Below, in pieces: positions 8,840 through 18,049 of a DNA stretch of 64,000 nt. This DNA comes from an uncultured Bacteroidota bacterium (GTDB lineage: Bacteria; Bacteroidota; Bacteroidia; Chitinophagales; LD1): positions 1-64,000 of the forward strand of contig CALAYL010000037.1 of NCBI GenBank assembly GCA_937894725.1. The letters run 5' to 3'. The notes under the pieces were generated by a model. That model searched no databases and was not told where the DNA came from. It was given only the letters and a program-made list of their open reading frames with translations. The stretch's first letter is position 1, and every line of letters begins with the position of its first letter. Made by a program: the position numbers and the translations under genes.

Positions 8840-11800
8840 TTAAAAGGCTCTACTGATGCCTATCGCCCAACGCCATGCTATATTTTTGCCTTCTGCAGCC
8901 GGGCTATGTGATAGGAAAAATGGAATATCGAATCGGATGGTGAGTGGATTTATTTCTTGCAAAAAGCCCCAGCGTTTGATAGTAAGTGCCATACCAACCC
9001 CTGCGTCCATCCGCACTTTTGAAAATTGCTGTTTGTTTGTGCTGTTTCGATATACAATGCTCCCTGCATCGGCAAAAAGATAGGTGTTAAGATCGAAATA
9101 TTGACGAAGTTTATTTTTTCTAAAACGAACAATGCGATTGAAATCGAGTTCTGCATTGATGGCTGCACCAGAGCAGCCTTTATATACAAAGACTAAATTG
9201 CCATTTTTGTCTATCTCACTCATCTTATAGCCACTGTATCCTCTGAGATTGAGACCACCACCGTAGTGTAGGTGCGAAGTACTCGCTCCGTAGCTACTCC
9301 ATGATTGCGGAAAAAATCCAGCGGCTCGCATATATTTATTGTCGAGCATTTCTTCTGCATTAGCACCCGAAAAATAAAGTGCTGACTCATTGGGCAATCC
9401 ATCACCTACCCCTGCTCTGCCATACACTCTAGTGCGCAAATCGAATCGCCAAAGCGGTACAGTTTGTTTGTAGATAAGCTCAAGATAATGATAACTACTG
9501 GTATTGAAAAGAGTGGCGGAGCGCACATTTGCGCGGAGGTGCCCATGGACTGTATTTTTAGTAAATCGATAATCTGCCGCTATATTGATGGAACTATTAA
9601 ACGCTTTATCTCTCTCTAAAAAAGTACTCCAGTTGCTTTGGTTGTGCAGATAGTTGGCATAGCTTAGTTTGGGTATCGAGAAGAATTTTACAAAACCTTC
9701 AATGCTCCAGCCTTTTTCAAAACGTTTATTTAATCCAAGTTTATACATTTCGACTCCATCAAGCATACGACTGTGATAGAAAAGACGCGTATTGCGCATA
9801 ATTGGGTCGAGTGGAGTGCTATAGTCAAATCGGTACGAAACCCAAGGGACTTGTTGTTTTTCTGTTTTTGTATAGGAGTAAAAACCGCCTTGTACCAAGT
9901 GTGTATTGAGCCATACATTGAGTGAAAATTGATGTTTGAGACGCATATAGTTGCCATGTGCATGTAGGCCAACTTTAAATCCATCGTAGCTATTGTACCA
10001 AAGATCTGGGCGGAGGTAGATGCGTTGTTTTTTCCAAGTTGGATAGTGTGGTATTTGTGCATCAAAAAGCCACTCTATATTGCCTCTCAGTCGGTTGTCA
10101 AAATTGTTTATATCCGCTAATCTAAGGGACGGGTCGATGATGACATTTTTAATGCCGTGTGGTACTTTTACCACAGCCGTATAAGTGGGATTGAGTTTAT
10201 CCCAGCCTGTCCATTTAGGGAGCTTTGAAGTAGCGCTGTCTATCGACTTTTCAAACCAAGTATTCGGTATGTAAAAATTATAGACACTATCTTTTTTCGA
10301 CACTACCTGCAAGTCAATCGGCATCTGCATTCTACCTTTTCGTTCAAGCGTGATAGCGCTATAGTCTGTCATCTCAGATTTCTTGATTTTTTTGATGCGA
10401 TAGTCAATGTTTTTAGTCGTTTCCATCCATTGGTCAAAAAACCAATTCAAGTCTGCTTTTGTGAATTGAATAATGCTATTGCGAAAATCTTCAGGATATG
10501 GATGACACATTTTCCATTGTGTCACATAGTGTTTCATGGCTTTGGAAAAGAGCGAATCGCCCAATAAGTATTGCAAATTATACAACATAGTAGCCGTTTT
10601 CATATACACATGCCGATAGCCACCGCCTTGTCCTATAGCTCCGTGAAACATATCTGAGTGCGTATTGAGTTGCTCATCGGCTTCAATGGTAGCATCCATT
10701 AAATAGCCGTAGTATGCACGAGAATCTCTTACATTTTGAGGTTTAGAAAAATGATTTACATACTTGTTTTTCTCTGGTTCGTTTATGATATTTTCGCCAT
10801 CTATTTTGTTCATTCCCCACACGGTCAAAAACTGAGTAAAGCCTTCATCTAGCATAGCTCGGTATGTTTCGTTGCTTCCTATCATACCATAAAACCAATT
10901 GTGCCCCACCTCATGTACCAATAATCCCCTATAGCCTGGGTCTTTACCACCATCGAGGGTGAGCATGGGATATTCCATACCATCCTGCGCATCAGCTACT
11001 ACCATTTTTGGATACTCATACATCCCAAAATCTTCCGAAAAGCATTTGATAATTTGTGCAGTATATGCCGCTGCATTTTGCCAGCCTGAGGCATGTGGTT
11101 CTTGGACTATAGCCACACAGCGCACTCCATTCCACATAGTATCGGCTATTCGATAGGTGGGATCTGCCGTGAAAGCAAAATCATGTACGTTGTCGGCATG
11201 GTAGCGCCAAGTTTTCGTTTGACCTCTTTTGTAAGGCGTGATGATACTCGCTATTTCATCCCATTTTTTGTCTTTGAAATTTGAAATCTGTAATTTTTTT
11301 TTGAGAGTATCGGGTAGTACTTCATTTTCGTTTTGTAGTACACCAGTAGCCTCTACTACATAGTTTGAGGCAAAAGTCAAGTTTACATCCCAACTGCCAA
11401 AATCGCCATAAAACTCACGGTTGAGGTGTTGGTCGGTATTCCATCCGGCATGGTGGTCATACACACTTATTTTTGGATACCATTGGCAACCATTGTAGTG
11501 GGTGATTCCTATCGAACTTTTGTATTTTTTCATTCGCCTACGAGTCGAACCAGTATCGTAGTAGGTTTTAAATTTTATGTCAAATGTCGTTGCACTATTT
11601 GGCAAAAGAGGCTTGTCTAAATAGACTTTCAAAATGGTATTATCCAGCTCTTTTCTTAATTCAATTTTAGCTATAGAAATCGATTCAATGGCAATACCTC
11701 GCTGCGAAGATTCATACTTCCCAAAGGTGGGTTTTGTGCCATTGGCGCGTTGCAATTGGTCAAGATATGAGCCTGGCAAAAATGCGTTTTGGTACAAATG

Positions 11801-12034
11801 AAAAAATACGAAATTTAGCGTATCGGGCGAATTGTTGGTGTAAGTTAATTGTTCGTAACCACTTATCATGTCTGTCGTTTCGTCAATTTCGGCATCTATT
11901 TTATACGCCACATCTTGCTGCCAGTAGGCGGCATGTGGAGGCTTATTTTTCCAATACATTGGATTTTGCGGTGAGTTGTAAATACTTTGAGCAAAAATGG
12001 TGAAAGGGAAAAGAAGGAATAGCAAACGGAACAT
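8840..12034 (-). CDS. M1 family metallopeptidase fused to a C-terminal Omp85-like beta-barrel
   Basis: A 1064-residue protein from the ATG at 12034, chosen because it gives a clean signal peptide ('MFRLLFLLFPFTIFAQ'); the frame stays open to 12109 with a less likely 25-residue extension. Residues about 30-640 are an M1 aminopeptidase-like unit: exopeptidase-type motif 'GMEYP' near 352 and zinc site HEVGH at 374-378 with Glu397 exactly 18 residues later. From about residue 665 to the end the sequence alternates polar and hydrophobic residues as in an outer-membrane barrel, with 'LRGYSGY' (like the conserved RGY loop of Omp85 proteins), 'YLFADAGS' and a terminal Phe, which is the usual recognition residue of the Bam machinery. 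Likely an outer-membrane-anchored peptidase, first gene of a three-gene operon. Peptidase part secure; barrel part inferred. Confidence 0.88.
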   Translation of the reverse strand: MFRLLFLLFPFTIFAQSIYNSPQNPMYWKNKPPHAAYWQQDVAYKIDAEIDETTDMISGYEQLTYTNNSPDTLNFVFFHLYQNAFLPGSYLDQLQRANGTKPTFGKYESSQRGIAIESISIAKIELRKELDNTILKVYLDKPLLPNSATTFDIKFKTYYDTGSTRRRMKKYKSSIGITHYNGCQWYPKISVYDHHAGWNTDQHLNREFYGDFGSWDVNLTFASNYVVEATGVLQNENEVLPDTLKKKLQISNFKDKKWDEIASIITPYKRGQTKTWRYHADNVHDFAFTADPTYRIADTMWNGVRCVAIVQEPHASGWQNAAAYTAQIIKCFSEDFGMYEYPKMVVADAQDGMEYPMLTLDGGKDPGYRGLLVHEVGHNWFYGMIGSNETYRAMLDEGFTQFLTVWGMNKIDGENIINEPEKNKYVNHFSKPQNVRDSRAYYGYLMDATIEADEQLNTHSDMFHGAIGQGGGYRHVYMKTATMLYNLQYLLGDSLFSKAMKHYVTQWKMCHPYPEDFRNSIIQFTKADLNWFFDQWMETTKNIDYRIKKIKKSEMTDYSAITLERKGRMQMPIDLQVVSKKDSVYNFYIPNTWFEKSIDSATSKLPKWTGWDKLNPTYTAVVKVPHGIKNVIIDPSLRLADINNFDNRLRGNIEWLFDAQIPHYPTWKKQRIYLRPDLWYNSYDGFKVGLHAHGNYMRLKHQFSLNVWLNTHLVQGGFYSYTKTEKQQVPWVSYRFDYSTPLDPIMRNTRLFYHSRMLDGVEMYKLGLNKRFEKGWSIEGFVKFFSIPKLSYANYLHNQSNWSTFLERDKAFNSSINIAADYRFTKNTVHGHLRANVRSATLFNTSSYHYLELIYKQTVPLWRFDLRTRVYGRAGVGDGLPNESALYFSGANAEEMLDNKYMRAAGFFPQSWSSYGASTSHLHYGGGLNLRGYSGYKMSEIDKNGNLVFVYKGCSGAAINAELDFNRIVRFRKNKLRQYFDLNTYLFADAGSIVYRNSTNKQQFSKVRMDAGVGMALTIKRWGFLQEINPLTIRFDIPFFLSHSPAAEGKNIAWRWAIGISRAF

Positions 12035-12122
12035 GGGCGGTAAATTGATTCGTACAAATATGCTAAAGATGCTAGTAATCAGGAATATTTTTTTTATTTG
12101 TATCGACAAAACTCTCCGCTAG

Positions 12123-13214
12123 ATGCTACACGAAATAGCACTCACCATGATACCTTCGGTGGGGCCAACTTTAGCCAAAAACTTGATAGCCTATTGTGGT
12201 AGTGCGGAAGCTGTGTTCAATACACCCAAAGCGAAACTCGTGAAGATACCCCTCATCGGCAATGAGCGAGCTCGATCAATTTTGGAAAATAAAGAAGTGC
12301 TTAAAAAAGCGGAGGTAGAATTGGCGTTTATTGCCAAACACAAAATTGAACCTTTGTTTTTTACAGATAATCGTTTTCCTGCTCGACTAGCCGACTGCAA
12401 CGATGCCCCACTGCTGCTTTATTACAAAGGTACTAGCGATTTGAACCAGTCGAAAGTACTTGGTGTAGTAGGTACGCGTAATATCACCGATTATGGCAAA
12501 GAAATAACAAAAAGGATAGTACACGAATTGCAAGGAACTAATATCCTAATAGTGAGTGGCTTGGCGTATGGGGTAGATATACAAGCACATCAAGTGGCGT
12601 TAGAAAATGGGATTGAAACGGTGGGGGTTTTAGGGCATGGCTTGAATAGAATTTATCCCGAACAACATCGAAATACTGCAAAAAAAATGCTTGAACAAGG
12701 TGGTCTTTTGACGGAATACAATTCGCAAGATGTTTTTATAAATAAAAATTTTCCGCAGCGAAATAGAATTGTAGCGGGGATGTGCGATGCATTATTGGTG
12801 GTAGAATCTGCTACCAAAGGAGGTGCGTTGATTACGGCCAATATTGCTAATTCTTATAATCGTGAAGTCTTTGCTGTACCAGGTAAATCTACAGACCCTT
12901 TTAGTCAAGGTTGCAATTTTTTGATAAAAACGTATAAGGCGCAAATGGTCGATTCATCAAAAGATATTTTGGATTTGATGTTGTGGCAAGAAGGCGACCG
13001 AGTGCCATATAAGCAAACAAAGTTACTCACGCTTTCACTCACTACTGACGAGCAGAAAATCTATACTTTATTGAAAGAAAATGGAGAACTTGAAATAGAC
13101 AGAATCGTAGCTATGAGCGGTATGATGGCCGGTAAAATAGCCTCGCTGCTACTCGAGCTCGAGATGAATGAAGTAATTATAGCTATGCCAGGCAAACGAT
13201 TTAAGCTGGCTTAG
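12123..13214 (+). CDS. dprA: DNA-processing protein DprA
   Basis: A 363-residue protein of the DprA/Smf family, which loads RecA on incoming single-stranded DNA during natural transformation. Residues 1-65 are a helix-hairpin-helix-like N-terminus ('MIPSVGPTLAKNLI'). The Rossmann core at about 105-290 has the family motifs 'GVVGTRNITDYG', 'SGLAYGVD', 'GHGLNRIYP', 'FPQRNRIVAG' and 'FAVPGK'. The last 65 residues form a winged helix. Start ATG 12123; the gene is divergent from the M1 peptidase with a short shared promoter region. Length matches the family. Confidence 0.96.
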   Translation: MLHEIALTMIPSVGPTLAKNLIAYCGSAEAVFNTPKAKLVKIPLIGNERARSILENKEVLKKAEVELAFIAKHKIEPLFFTDNRFPARLADCNDAPLLLYYKGTSDLNQSKVLGVVGTRNITDYGKEITKRIVHELQGTNILIVSGLAYGVDIQAHQVALENGIETVGVLGHGLNRIYPEQHRNTAKKMLEQGGLLTEYNSQDVFINKNFPQRNRIVAGMCDALLVVESATKGGALITANIANSYNREVFAVPGKSTDPFSQGCNFLIKTYKAQMVDSSKDILDLMLWQEGDRVPYKQTKLLTLSLTTDEQKIYTLLKENGELEIDRIVAMSGMMAGKIASLLLELEMNEVIIAMPGKRFKLA

Positions 13215-13241
13215 ATACTGGCTTGTGCTTTTTGAAAATCA

Positions 13242-13261
13242 ACGGCATCAGCATGTGCCGT
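13242..13261. other. Hairpin between convergent dprA and proS
   Basis: ACGGCA at 13242-13247 pairs with TGCCGT at 13256-13261 around an 8-nt loop, between the stops of two convergent genes. An A-run rather than a T-run follows on the plus strand, so a role as terminator is uncertain for either direction. Confidence 0.35.
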
Positions 13262-13311
13262 AAAAAACAGGGCTAATCTCGAAATAATCTTTATTGACAA
13301 ACTCAAGTCAA

Positions 13312-14784
13312 TCAATACGCTCTTGCAAAAATAACGCGTTCTTTTGAAGGATTGCCTGAGTGAATGCATTTACCATCTTCTTGCGGATTATTTAATGGAA
13401 TACACCGAATTGTAGCTTTAGTTATGTCTTTTATTTTTTCTTCTGTTTCGGCTGTTCCATCCCAATGGGCTGATATGAATCCAGGTTCTTCGATAAGCTT
13501 TAAAAACTCCTCCCATGTATCTGCTTTGCGGATGTTTGCATCTCTAAAAGAGAGTGCTCTGTTGTACATGTTTTGTTGAATATCTGCAAGCAAATTTTCG
13601 ATAAAATCTACTACACCATCAAACTGTGTAGTTTGTTTTTCTTTGGTATCTCTTCGGGCTACTTCTACCGTGCCATTTTCTAAATCTCTAGCACCAATAG
13701 CCAGTCGTACAGGCACTCCTAGCATTTCGTATTCTGCAAATTTAAAACCTGGGCGCTTCTGATCATCATCGTCAAATTTTACAGAGATACCTTTTGCTTT
13801 TAGACCGTCTATTACAGGTTTTAGTTTTTCAAAAATCAAATTGAGTTGTTCTTCACCTTTGAAAATAGGCACTATCACTACTTGTAATGGCGCTAATTTT
13901 GGTGGTAAAACTAAGCCCTCATCATCGCTATGTGCCATTACCAATGCGCCTATGAGTCGAGTAGATACACCCCAAGAGGTAGCCCATACATATTCTTGTT
14001 TTCCTTCTTTAGTCAAAAACTGTACGTCAAATGCTTTAGCAAAATTTTGCCCTAAAAAATGCGAAGTACCTGCTTGTAAAGCAAGTCCATCCTGCATCAT
14101 AGCCTCTATGCAATAGGTTTCTAAAGCTCCCGCAAATCGTTCGTTGGGCGATTTACGTCCTTTGATCACTGGCAACGCCATTACGTTTTCAGCAAAGTCA
14201 GCGTACACATTGAGCATTTTTTCAGTTTCGATAATCGCTTCATCGGCTGTGGCGTGGGCAGTGTGGCCTTCCTGCCACAAAAATTCTGCTGTACGTAAAA
14301 ACAAACGCGTACGCATTTCCCAGCGCATCACATTTGCCCATTGATTGATAAGCAATGGCAAATCGCGATAAGATTGAATCCAGTTTTTATATGAATGCCA
14401 GATGATAGTTTCTGAAGTAGGTCGAATGATTAATTCTTCTTCTAATTTTGCCTCTGGATCTACAATCACACCTTTACCATTTGGGTCGTTTTTTAAACGA
14501 TAGTGAGTAACTACGGCACATTCTTTTGCAAAACCATCTACGTGGGCAGCCTCCTTGCTCAAGAAACTCTTTGGAATCAAAAGGGGGAAATAGGCGTTTA
14601 CATGGCCTGTATCTTTAAATGATTTATCGAGCGATTCTTTCATTTTTTCCCATATCCCATATCCATATGGCTTGATAACCATACAGCCTCGAACGCTGGA
14701 GTAATCTGCTAATCCACCTTTCAATACAAGGTCATTATACCACTGTGAGTAGTCGGTAGTGCGGGATGTTATTTCTTTTGCCAT
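13312..14784 (-). CDS. proS: Prolyl-tRNA synthetase (archaeal/eukaryotic type)
   Basis: A 490-residue class II aminoacyl-tRNA synthetase that charges tRNA-Pro. The start at 14784 ('[16 protein letters not shown]') fits the family; a 27-residue upstream in-frame extension is open but unlike other ProRS. Motifs seen: '[15 protein letters not shown]' (motif 1 region), '[20 protein letters not shown]', '[25 protein letters not shown]' split over motif 2, an anticodon-binding domain from about 285 ('VVIVPIFK'), and the C-terminal zinc-binding-like domain ending in 'RAY'. It lacks the editing insert of the long bacterial ProRS, as expected in Bacteroidota. Convergent with dprA. Confidence 0.96.
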   Translation of the reverse strand: MAKEITSRTTDYSQWYNDLVLKGGLADYSSVRGCMVIKPYGYGIWEKMKESLDKSFKDTGHVNAYFPLLIPKSFLSKEAAHVDGFAKECAVVTHYRLKNDPNGKGVIVDPEAKLEEELIIRPTSETIIWHSYKNWIQSYRDLPLLINQWANVMRWEMRTRLFLRTAEFLWQEGHTAHATADEAIIETEKMLNVYADFAENVMALPVIKGRKSPNERFAGALETYCIEAMMQDGLALQAGTSHFLGQNFAKAFDVQFLTKEGKQEYVWATSWGVSTRLIGALVMAHSDDEGLVLPPKLAPLQVVIVPIFKGEEQLNLIFEKLKPVIDGLKAKGISVKFDDDDQKRPGFKFAEYEMLGVPVRLAIGARDLENGTVEVARRDTKEKQTTQFDGVVDFIENLLADIQQNMYNRALSFRDANIRKADTWEEFLKLIEEPGFISAHWDGTAETEEKIKDITKATIRCIPLNNPQEDGKCIHSGNPSKERVIFARAY

Positions 14785-15012
14785 GATTTTTTTTTGAGTT
14801 TGCCAAGATAATATCTTCTTTGTAAAAGATAGCTTGATATTCCATTTTTTGAAGGGGATAAACATTCATTTTGCTAGGTAAAGTAAATAAGTGTTAAGAA
14901 GTTTAAGCGTATATAAATGTTGGCATTGCATTTGGTTAGAGTATCATTAAGCAAGAATTAACATCTGATTAAACTCTTGTGGCTTAATTTAGTCAAACAT
15001 AAAAACACGATT

Positions 15013-16428
15013 ATGAAACGTATTCCAAAATATATTGCTGTTGCTGCACTTTCCCTCGGAGTGAGTTCGCTTTTTGCACAGGATGATGTGTATTACAACC
15101 CTAATTCAAATAAAGGGACAACACAGCCTGTACAGACGGACTATCAAAAACAGTACGAAACAACTACGCCAGAACCTACACCAGCATCGAATGCAAGCAA
15201 TTATGACTACAAAAGAGATGGCTATTCGACTCCCGATGCTAGTCAATATTCTAGTACAAAAAATGGAAGTAATAATCAAGTATCCGATAGCTATTATGAA
15301 GATGATTATTACTTTGATGACTTTAGTTATTCAGGTCGTTTAAATCGATTTTATCAACCACATAGAGGTTTAGGCTATTGGAACAACTTTTATGATCCAT
15401 TCTATTGGAGCACACCTACAATCATTATCCAAACTAGCTACTACAACCCTTGGTGGTCAAATTGGAGATATAACATTTGTAATTTACAGCCATGGAGGTG
15501 TCAACTCTATTCCTATGGAGGTTCGTGGGGTGGAGGTTGGAACACTGGCTGGGGTGGAGGTTGGAATTATGGCTACGGAGGTGGCTGGGGAGGCGGCTGG
15601 AACAATGGTTGGGGAGGAAATCCCTATTGGAATGGCTACCAAGCAGGATACTACAATGGATATTATAACGCAGGATATAATAACGGCTATTACAATGGTT
15701 ACTACAATGGCGGGTATAATAATGGATATGGCGACTATAACCAACAACATAATTACTCCTACTATGGACCTAGAAAGCAGTCAGGTGCTGCTGGTGGTAA
15801 TACCACAGATGGTCAAATAAAAAGAGCAGAAGGAAGAGCCGGAAAAACAGATGAAACGGATATACCGCGCGAAGGACTTGTGAAGCCTATAGGAGGTAGA
15901 GCCACTGGCACATCTACTCCTATACAACAAAGCACGCCTACTCGACCTGTGGGTGTTGACAACCCAGTTCGCATAGAGAATGCAGGCGAAGCGAGCCCTG
16001 GCAAATTGAATCCTAGTACGCCTACTCGGCCAGCTCCGATTGACTTGCGACCTCAACCTTCGCAGCCTAGACAAGTCGAACAACCAAGTGCTCCTAGACA
16101 GTTTGAGACGAGGCCACAGCCAGCAGCACCACGTCAAATTGAAACTGAAACTCGACCTAGTAATTCAATACAGATGGAAACTCGACCACAGCCTTCTAAG
16201 CCTACACAGCCACGTCAAATGGAGAGTAGTCCGCAGCCTTCTACGCCCCGTCAGATAGAGTCTAGACCTCAGCCATCGCAACCACGTCAAATGGAGAGTC
16301 GTCCGCCAACTCGCCAGTTTGAATCTTCACCAACGCCAAACCGAGGTTTTGACAATGGAGGAGGGGGTAACTATAGTGCTCCTCGTCCATCAAATGGAGG
16401 AGGCAGAAGCCCAGGAAGAGTAAGATAA
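15013..16428 (+). CDS. Secreted low-complexity Tyr/Gly/Trp- then Pro/Gln-rich protein
   Basis: A 471-residue exported protein from ATG 15013, which gives a signal peptide ending 'SSLFAQ'. Residues about 30-110 are Tyr/Asp/Ser-rich; about 165-250 are dominated by Gly, Trp, Tyr and Asn ('GGWNTGWGGGWNYGYGG', 'NGYYN' repeats); the last 200 residues are Pro/Gln/Arg-rich with a repeating unit near 'PRQxExRPQPS'. No enzymatic domain and no T9SS sorting domain are visible. The composition resembles extracellular matrix or envelope-associated proteins of Bacteroidota, but function is unknown. A hairpin terminator follows the stop. Confidence 0.8.
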   Translation: MKRIPKYIAVAALSLGVSSLFAQDDVYYNPNSNKGTTQPVQTDYQKQYETTTPEPTPASNASNYDYKRDGYSTPDASQYSSTKNGSNNQVSDSYYEDDYYFDDFSYSGRLNRFYQPHRGLGYWNNFYDPFYWSTPTIIIQTSYYNPWWSNWRYNICNLQPWRCQLYSYGGSWGGGWNTGWGGGWNYGYGGGWGGGWNNGWGGNPYWNGYQAGYYNGYYNAGYNNGYYNGYYNGGYNNGYGDYNQQHNYSYYGPRKQSGAAGGNTTDGQIKRAEGRAGKTDETDIPREGLVKPIGGRATGTSTPIQQSTPTRPVGVDNPVRIENAGEASPGKLNPSTPTRPAPIDLRPQPSQPRQVEQPSAPRQFETRPQPAAPRQIETETRPSNSIQMETRPQPSKPTQPRQMESSPQPSTPRQIESRPQPSQPRQMESRPPTRQFESSPTPNRGFDNGGGGNYSAPRPSNGGGRSPGRVR

Positions 16429-16440
16429 ATGTATTTTTTC

Positions 16441-16479
16441 ATGGCTAAATCAACACACATTGGTTTAGCCATTTTTTTT
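16441..16479 (+). terminator. Intrinsic terminator of the low-complexity gene
   Basis: ATGGCTAAA at 16441-16449 pairs with TTTAGCCAT at 16464-16472 and is followed by a run of T to 16479. It lies just after the upstream stop and only 11 bp before the next start codon. Confidence 0.85.
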
Positions 16480-16486
16480 AATTTTG
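16479..16486 (+). promoter_or_regulatory. TAnnTTTG -7 box abutting the FadL-like gene
   Basis: TAATTTTG matches the Bacteroidota -7 consensus and ends 4 nt before the ATG at 16491, so the transcript would start at or very near the start codon. A TTG lies at 16460-16462, but the spacing of 16 is shorter than the usual 19. Confidence 0.4.
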
Positions 16487-16490
16487 AGCT

Positions 16491-17984
16491 ATGAATAGAA
16501 TTGTCAGTTCCCTTTTTTTTATTACGCTGAGTAGTCTCCATGTTTTAGGTCAAAGTTACCCAACGGAGCTATTGAAATATACAGCTCCTCAAATGGTAGG
16601 TACAGCACGCTCTATAGGTGCAGGAGGGGCGTTTAGTACCGTGGGTGCAGATATGGGAGCAGCATTGTCAAATCCTGCGGGATTGGGGCTTTACAGAGGT
16701 AGTGAAATATCTGGATCGCTTGCACTTAATTTTACACAAGATAAAAGTGTATTTGGTGGAAGTAATTTAGCTTCTAAAAGCACTAATTTTTTCTTGCCTC
16801 ATTTAGGTGCTGTTTTTGCTATACCACTAAAGCGCCCTGGCCAATCCACAAATTTTTTTCAAATCGGGGTAGTGTATCAAAAAACGGCTGATTTTAATCG
16901 AGAACAAGCGTTTAATGGCATCAATAATGCCAACTCAAAAGTGGATGTGTATTTTAATGAACTTACCGCCACTAACGCCAATATAGATTACACTAATTTT
17001 TCTCCAGAAGCAGTACAAGCTTGGAATACCTATCTTGTAGATACCTTCAATGGTAGCTTTTTTAAACGAGCCTATGCCCCCGTAAACCAATCTGGCTATT
17101 ACTCTGAGCGAGGTGGAGCAAATGAAGTGAGCTTATCATTGAGCGGCAATATCAACGATAAATTCTATATAGGTGGAGCATTGGGGTTGCCATGGATGAA
17201 ATATAGTCGCACACAACTTTATAGCGAAAATATCGACTACATAGATTCTGTGTATGGTTTTCAAGGATTTGATCAATACTCGACTTATACTGTTTCGGGT
17301 TTAGGAGTGAATTTTAAATTAGGCTTTATTGCTCGACCACTAGATTTTTGGCGTGTAGGTGTATCTATTACTACACCTAGTATTTTCTTCAATCTTGAAG
17401 AAAAAAGCTCATTGAGTACCAGTGCACGCTATACAGACCTTACTCAAAATTTAGTTTTTGATTCAGATACATTTTTGACTGCTCCTTATCAATTTAAATA
17501 TAGCCGACCATTGAATGCTACCTTTGGTACGAGCTTTATTATCTCAAAATGGGGTTTGATTTCGATAGATTATCAACTTACCGATTATAAAAATATGCGT
17601 GTAGGATTTGACGATGTAGCCAAAGTAGCTGAAGATGCTTACAATAAGCAAATAAGTGCGCTCTATGGCATAGGGCATATGGTAAAAGTAGGTGGTGAAT
17701 TTGCTTGGAAAGTGTGGCGAATAAGAGCGGGATACAACTGGCAAAGTACTCCATTCCAATCTGGAATAGGGGTGAAAGGGTACGATATGCAAGCACATAC
17801 CGCTACAGCAGGATTAGGCTACAGAGGCAAACGATTTTTTGCTGATTTGGCTTATGCTCGTACTATGATGAATGATTATCGATCGCTATACAGAACGACT
17901 GTTAATGAGCCTGGCATACAAAGTAAATTTGTGCAGAACAGAATTGTGGCGACTGTAGGGTTTCGATTTGGTGGCAAAAATTGA
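16491..17984 (+). CDS. OmpP1/FadL-family outer-membrane transport protein
   Basis: A 497-residue outer-membrane beta-barrel protein with a signal peptide ending at 'VLGQ'. The N-terminal hatch-like region has the family motif 'ARSIGAGGAFSTVGADMGAALSNPAGLG' in two pieces, typical of FadL/TodX-like proteins that carry hydrophobic molecules across the outer membrane. Many amphipathic strands follow, ending 'VGFRFGGKN'. The start is the ATG at 16491, immediately after a terminator, so the gene has its own promoter. The substrate cannot be inferred; the annotation is by family resemblance. Confidence 0.82.
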   Translation: MNRIVSSLFFITLSSLHVLGQSYPTELLKYTAPQMVGTARSIGAGGAFSTVGADMGAALSNPAGLGLYRGSEISGSLALNFTQDKSVFGGSNLASKSTNFFLPHLGAVFAIPLKRPGQSTNFFQIGVVYQKTADFNREQAFNGINNANSKVDVYFNELTATNANIDYTNFSPEAVQAWNTYLVDTFNGSFFKRAYAPVNQSGYYSERGGANEVSLSLSGNINDKFYIGGALGLPWMKYSRTQLYSENIDYIDSVYGFQGFDQYSTYTVSGLGVNFKLGFIARPLDFWRVGVSITTPSIFFNLEEKSSLSTSARYTDLTQNLVFDSDTFLTAPYQFKYSRPLNATFGTSFIISKWGLISIDYQLTDYKNMRVGFDDVAKVAEDAYNKQISALYGIGHMVKVGGEFAWKVWRIRAGYNWQSTPFQSGIGVKGYDMQAHTATAGLGYRGKRFFADLAYARTMMNDYRSLYRTTVNEPGIQSKFVQNRIVATVGFRFGGKN

Positions 17985-18049
17985 CATTGAATATATAGCA
18001 GCTATAAAAAAGACAATGCTATCTTAGCGCATAAATTCTAAATGCTCCA

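Noticed and set aside
15392..15820. A 142-codon plus-strand frame inside the low-complexity gene
   Set aside because: It is a shadow of the Gly/Trp/Tyr-rich repeat in another frame; the main frame has the signal peptide and the full length.
15700..16420. Short regular repeats that could be taken for a CRISPR array
   Set aside because: The periodicity follows codons of NGYYN and PRQ units, is imperfect, and lies inside one reading frame; no spacers or cas genes.
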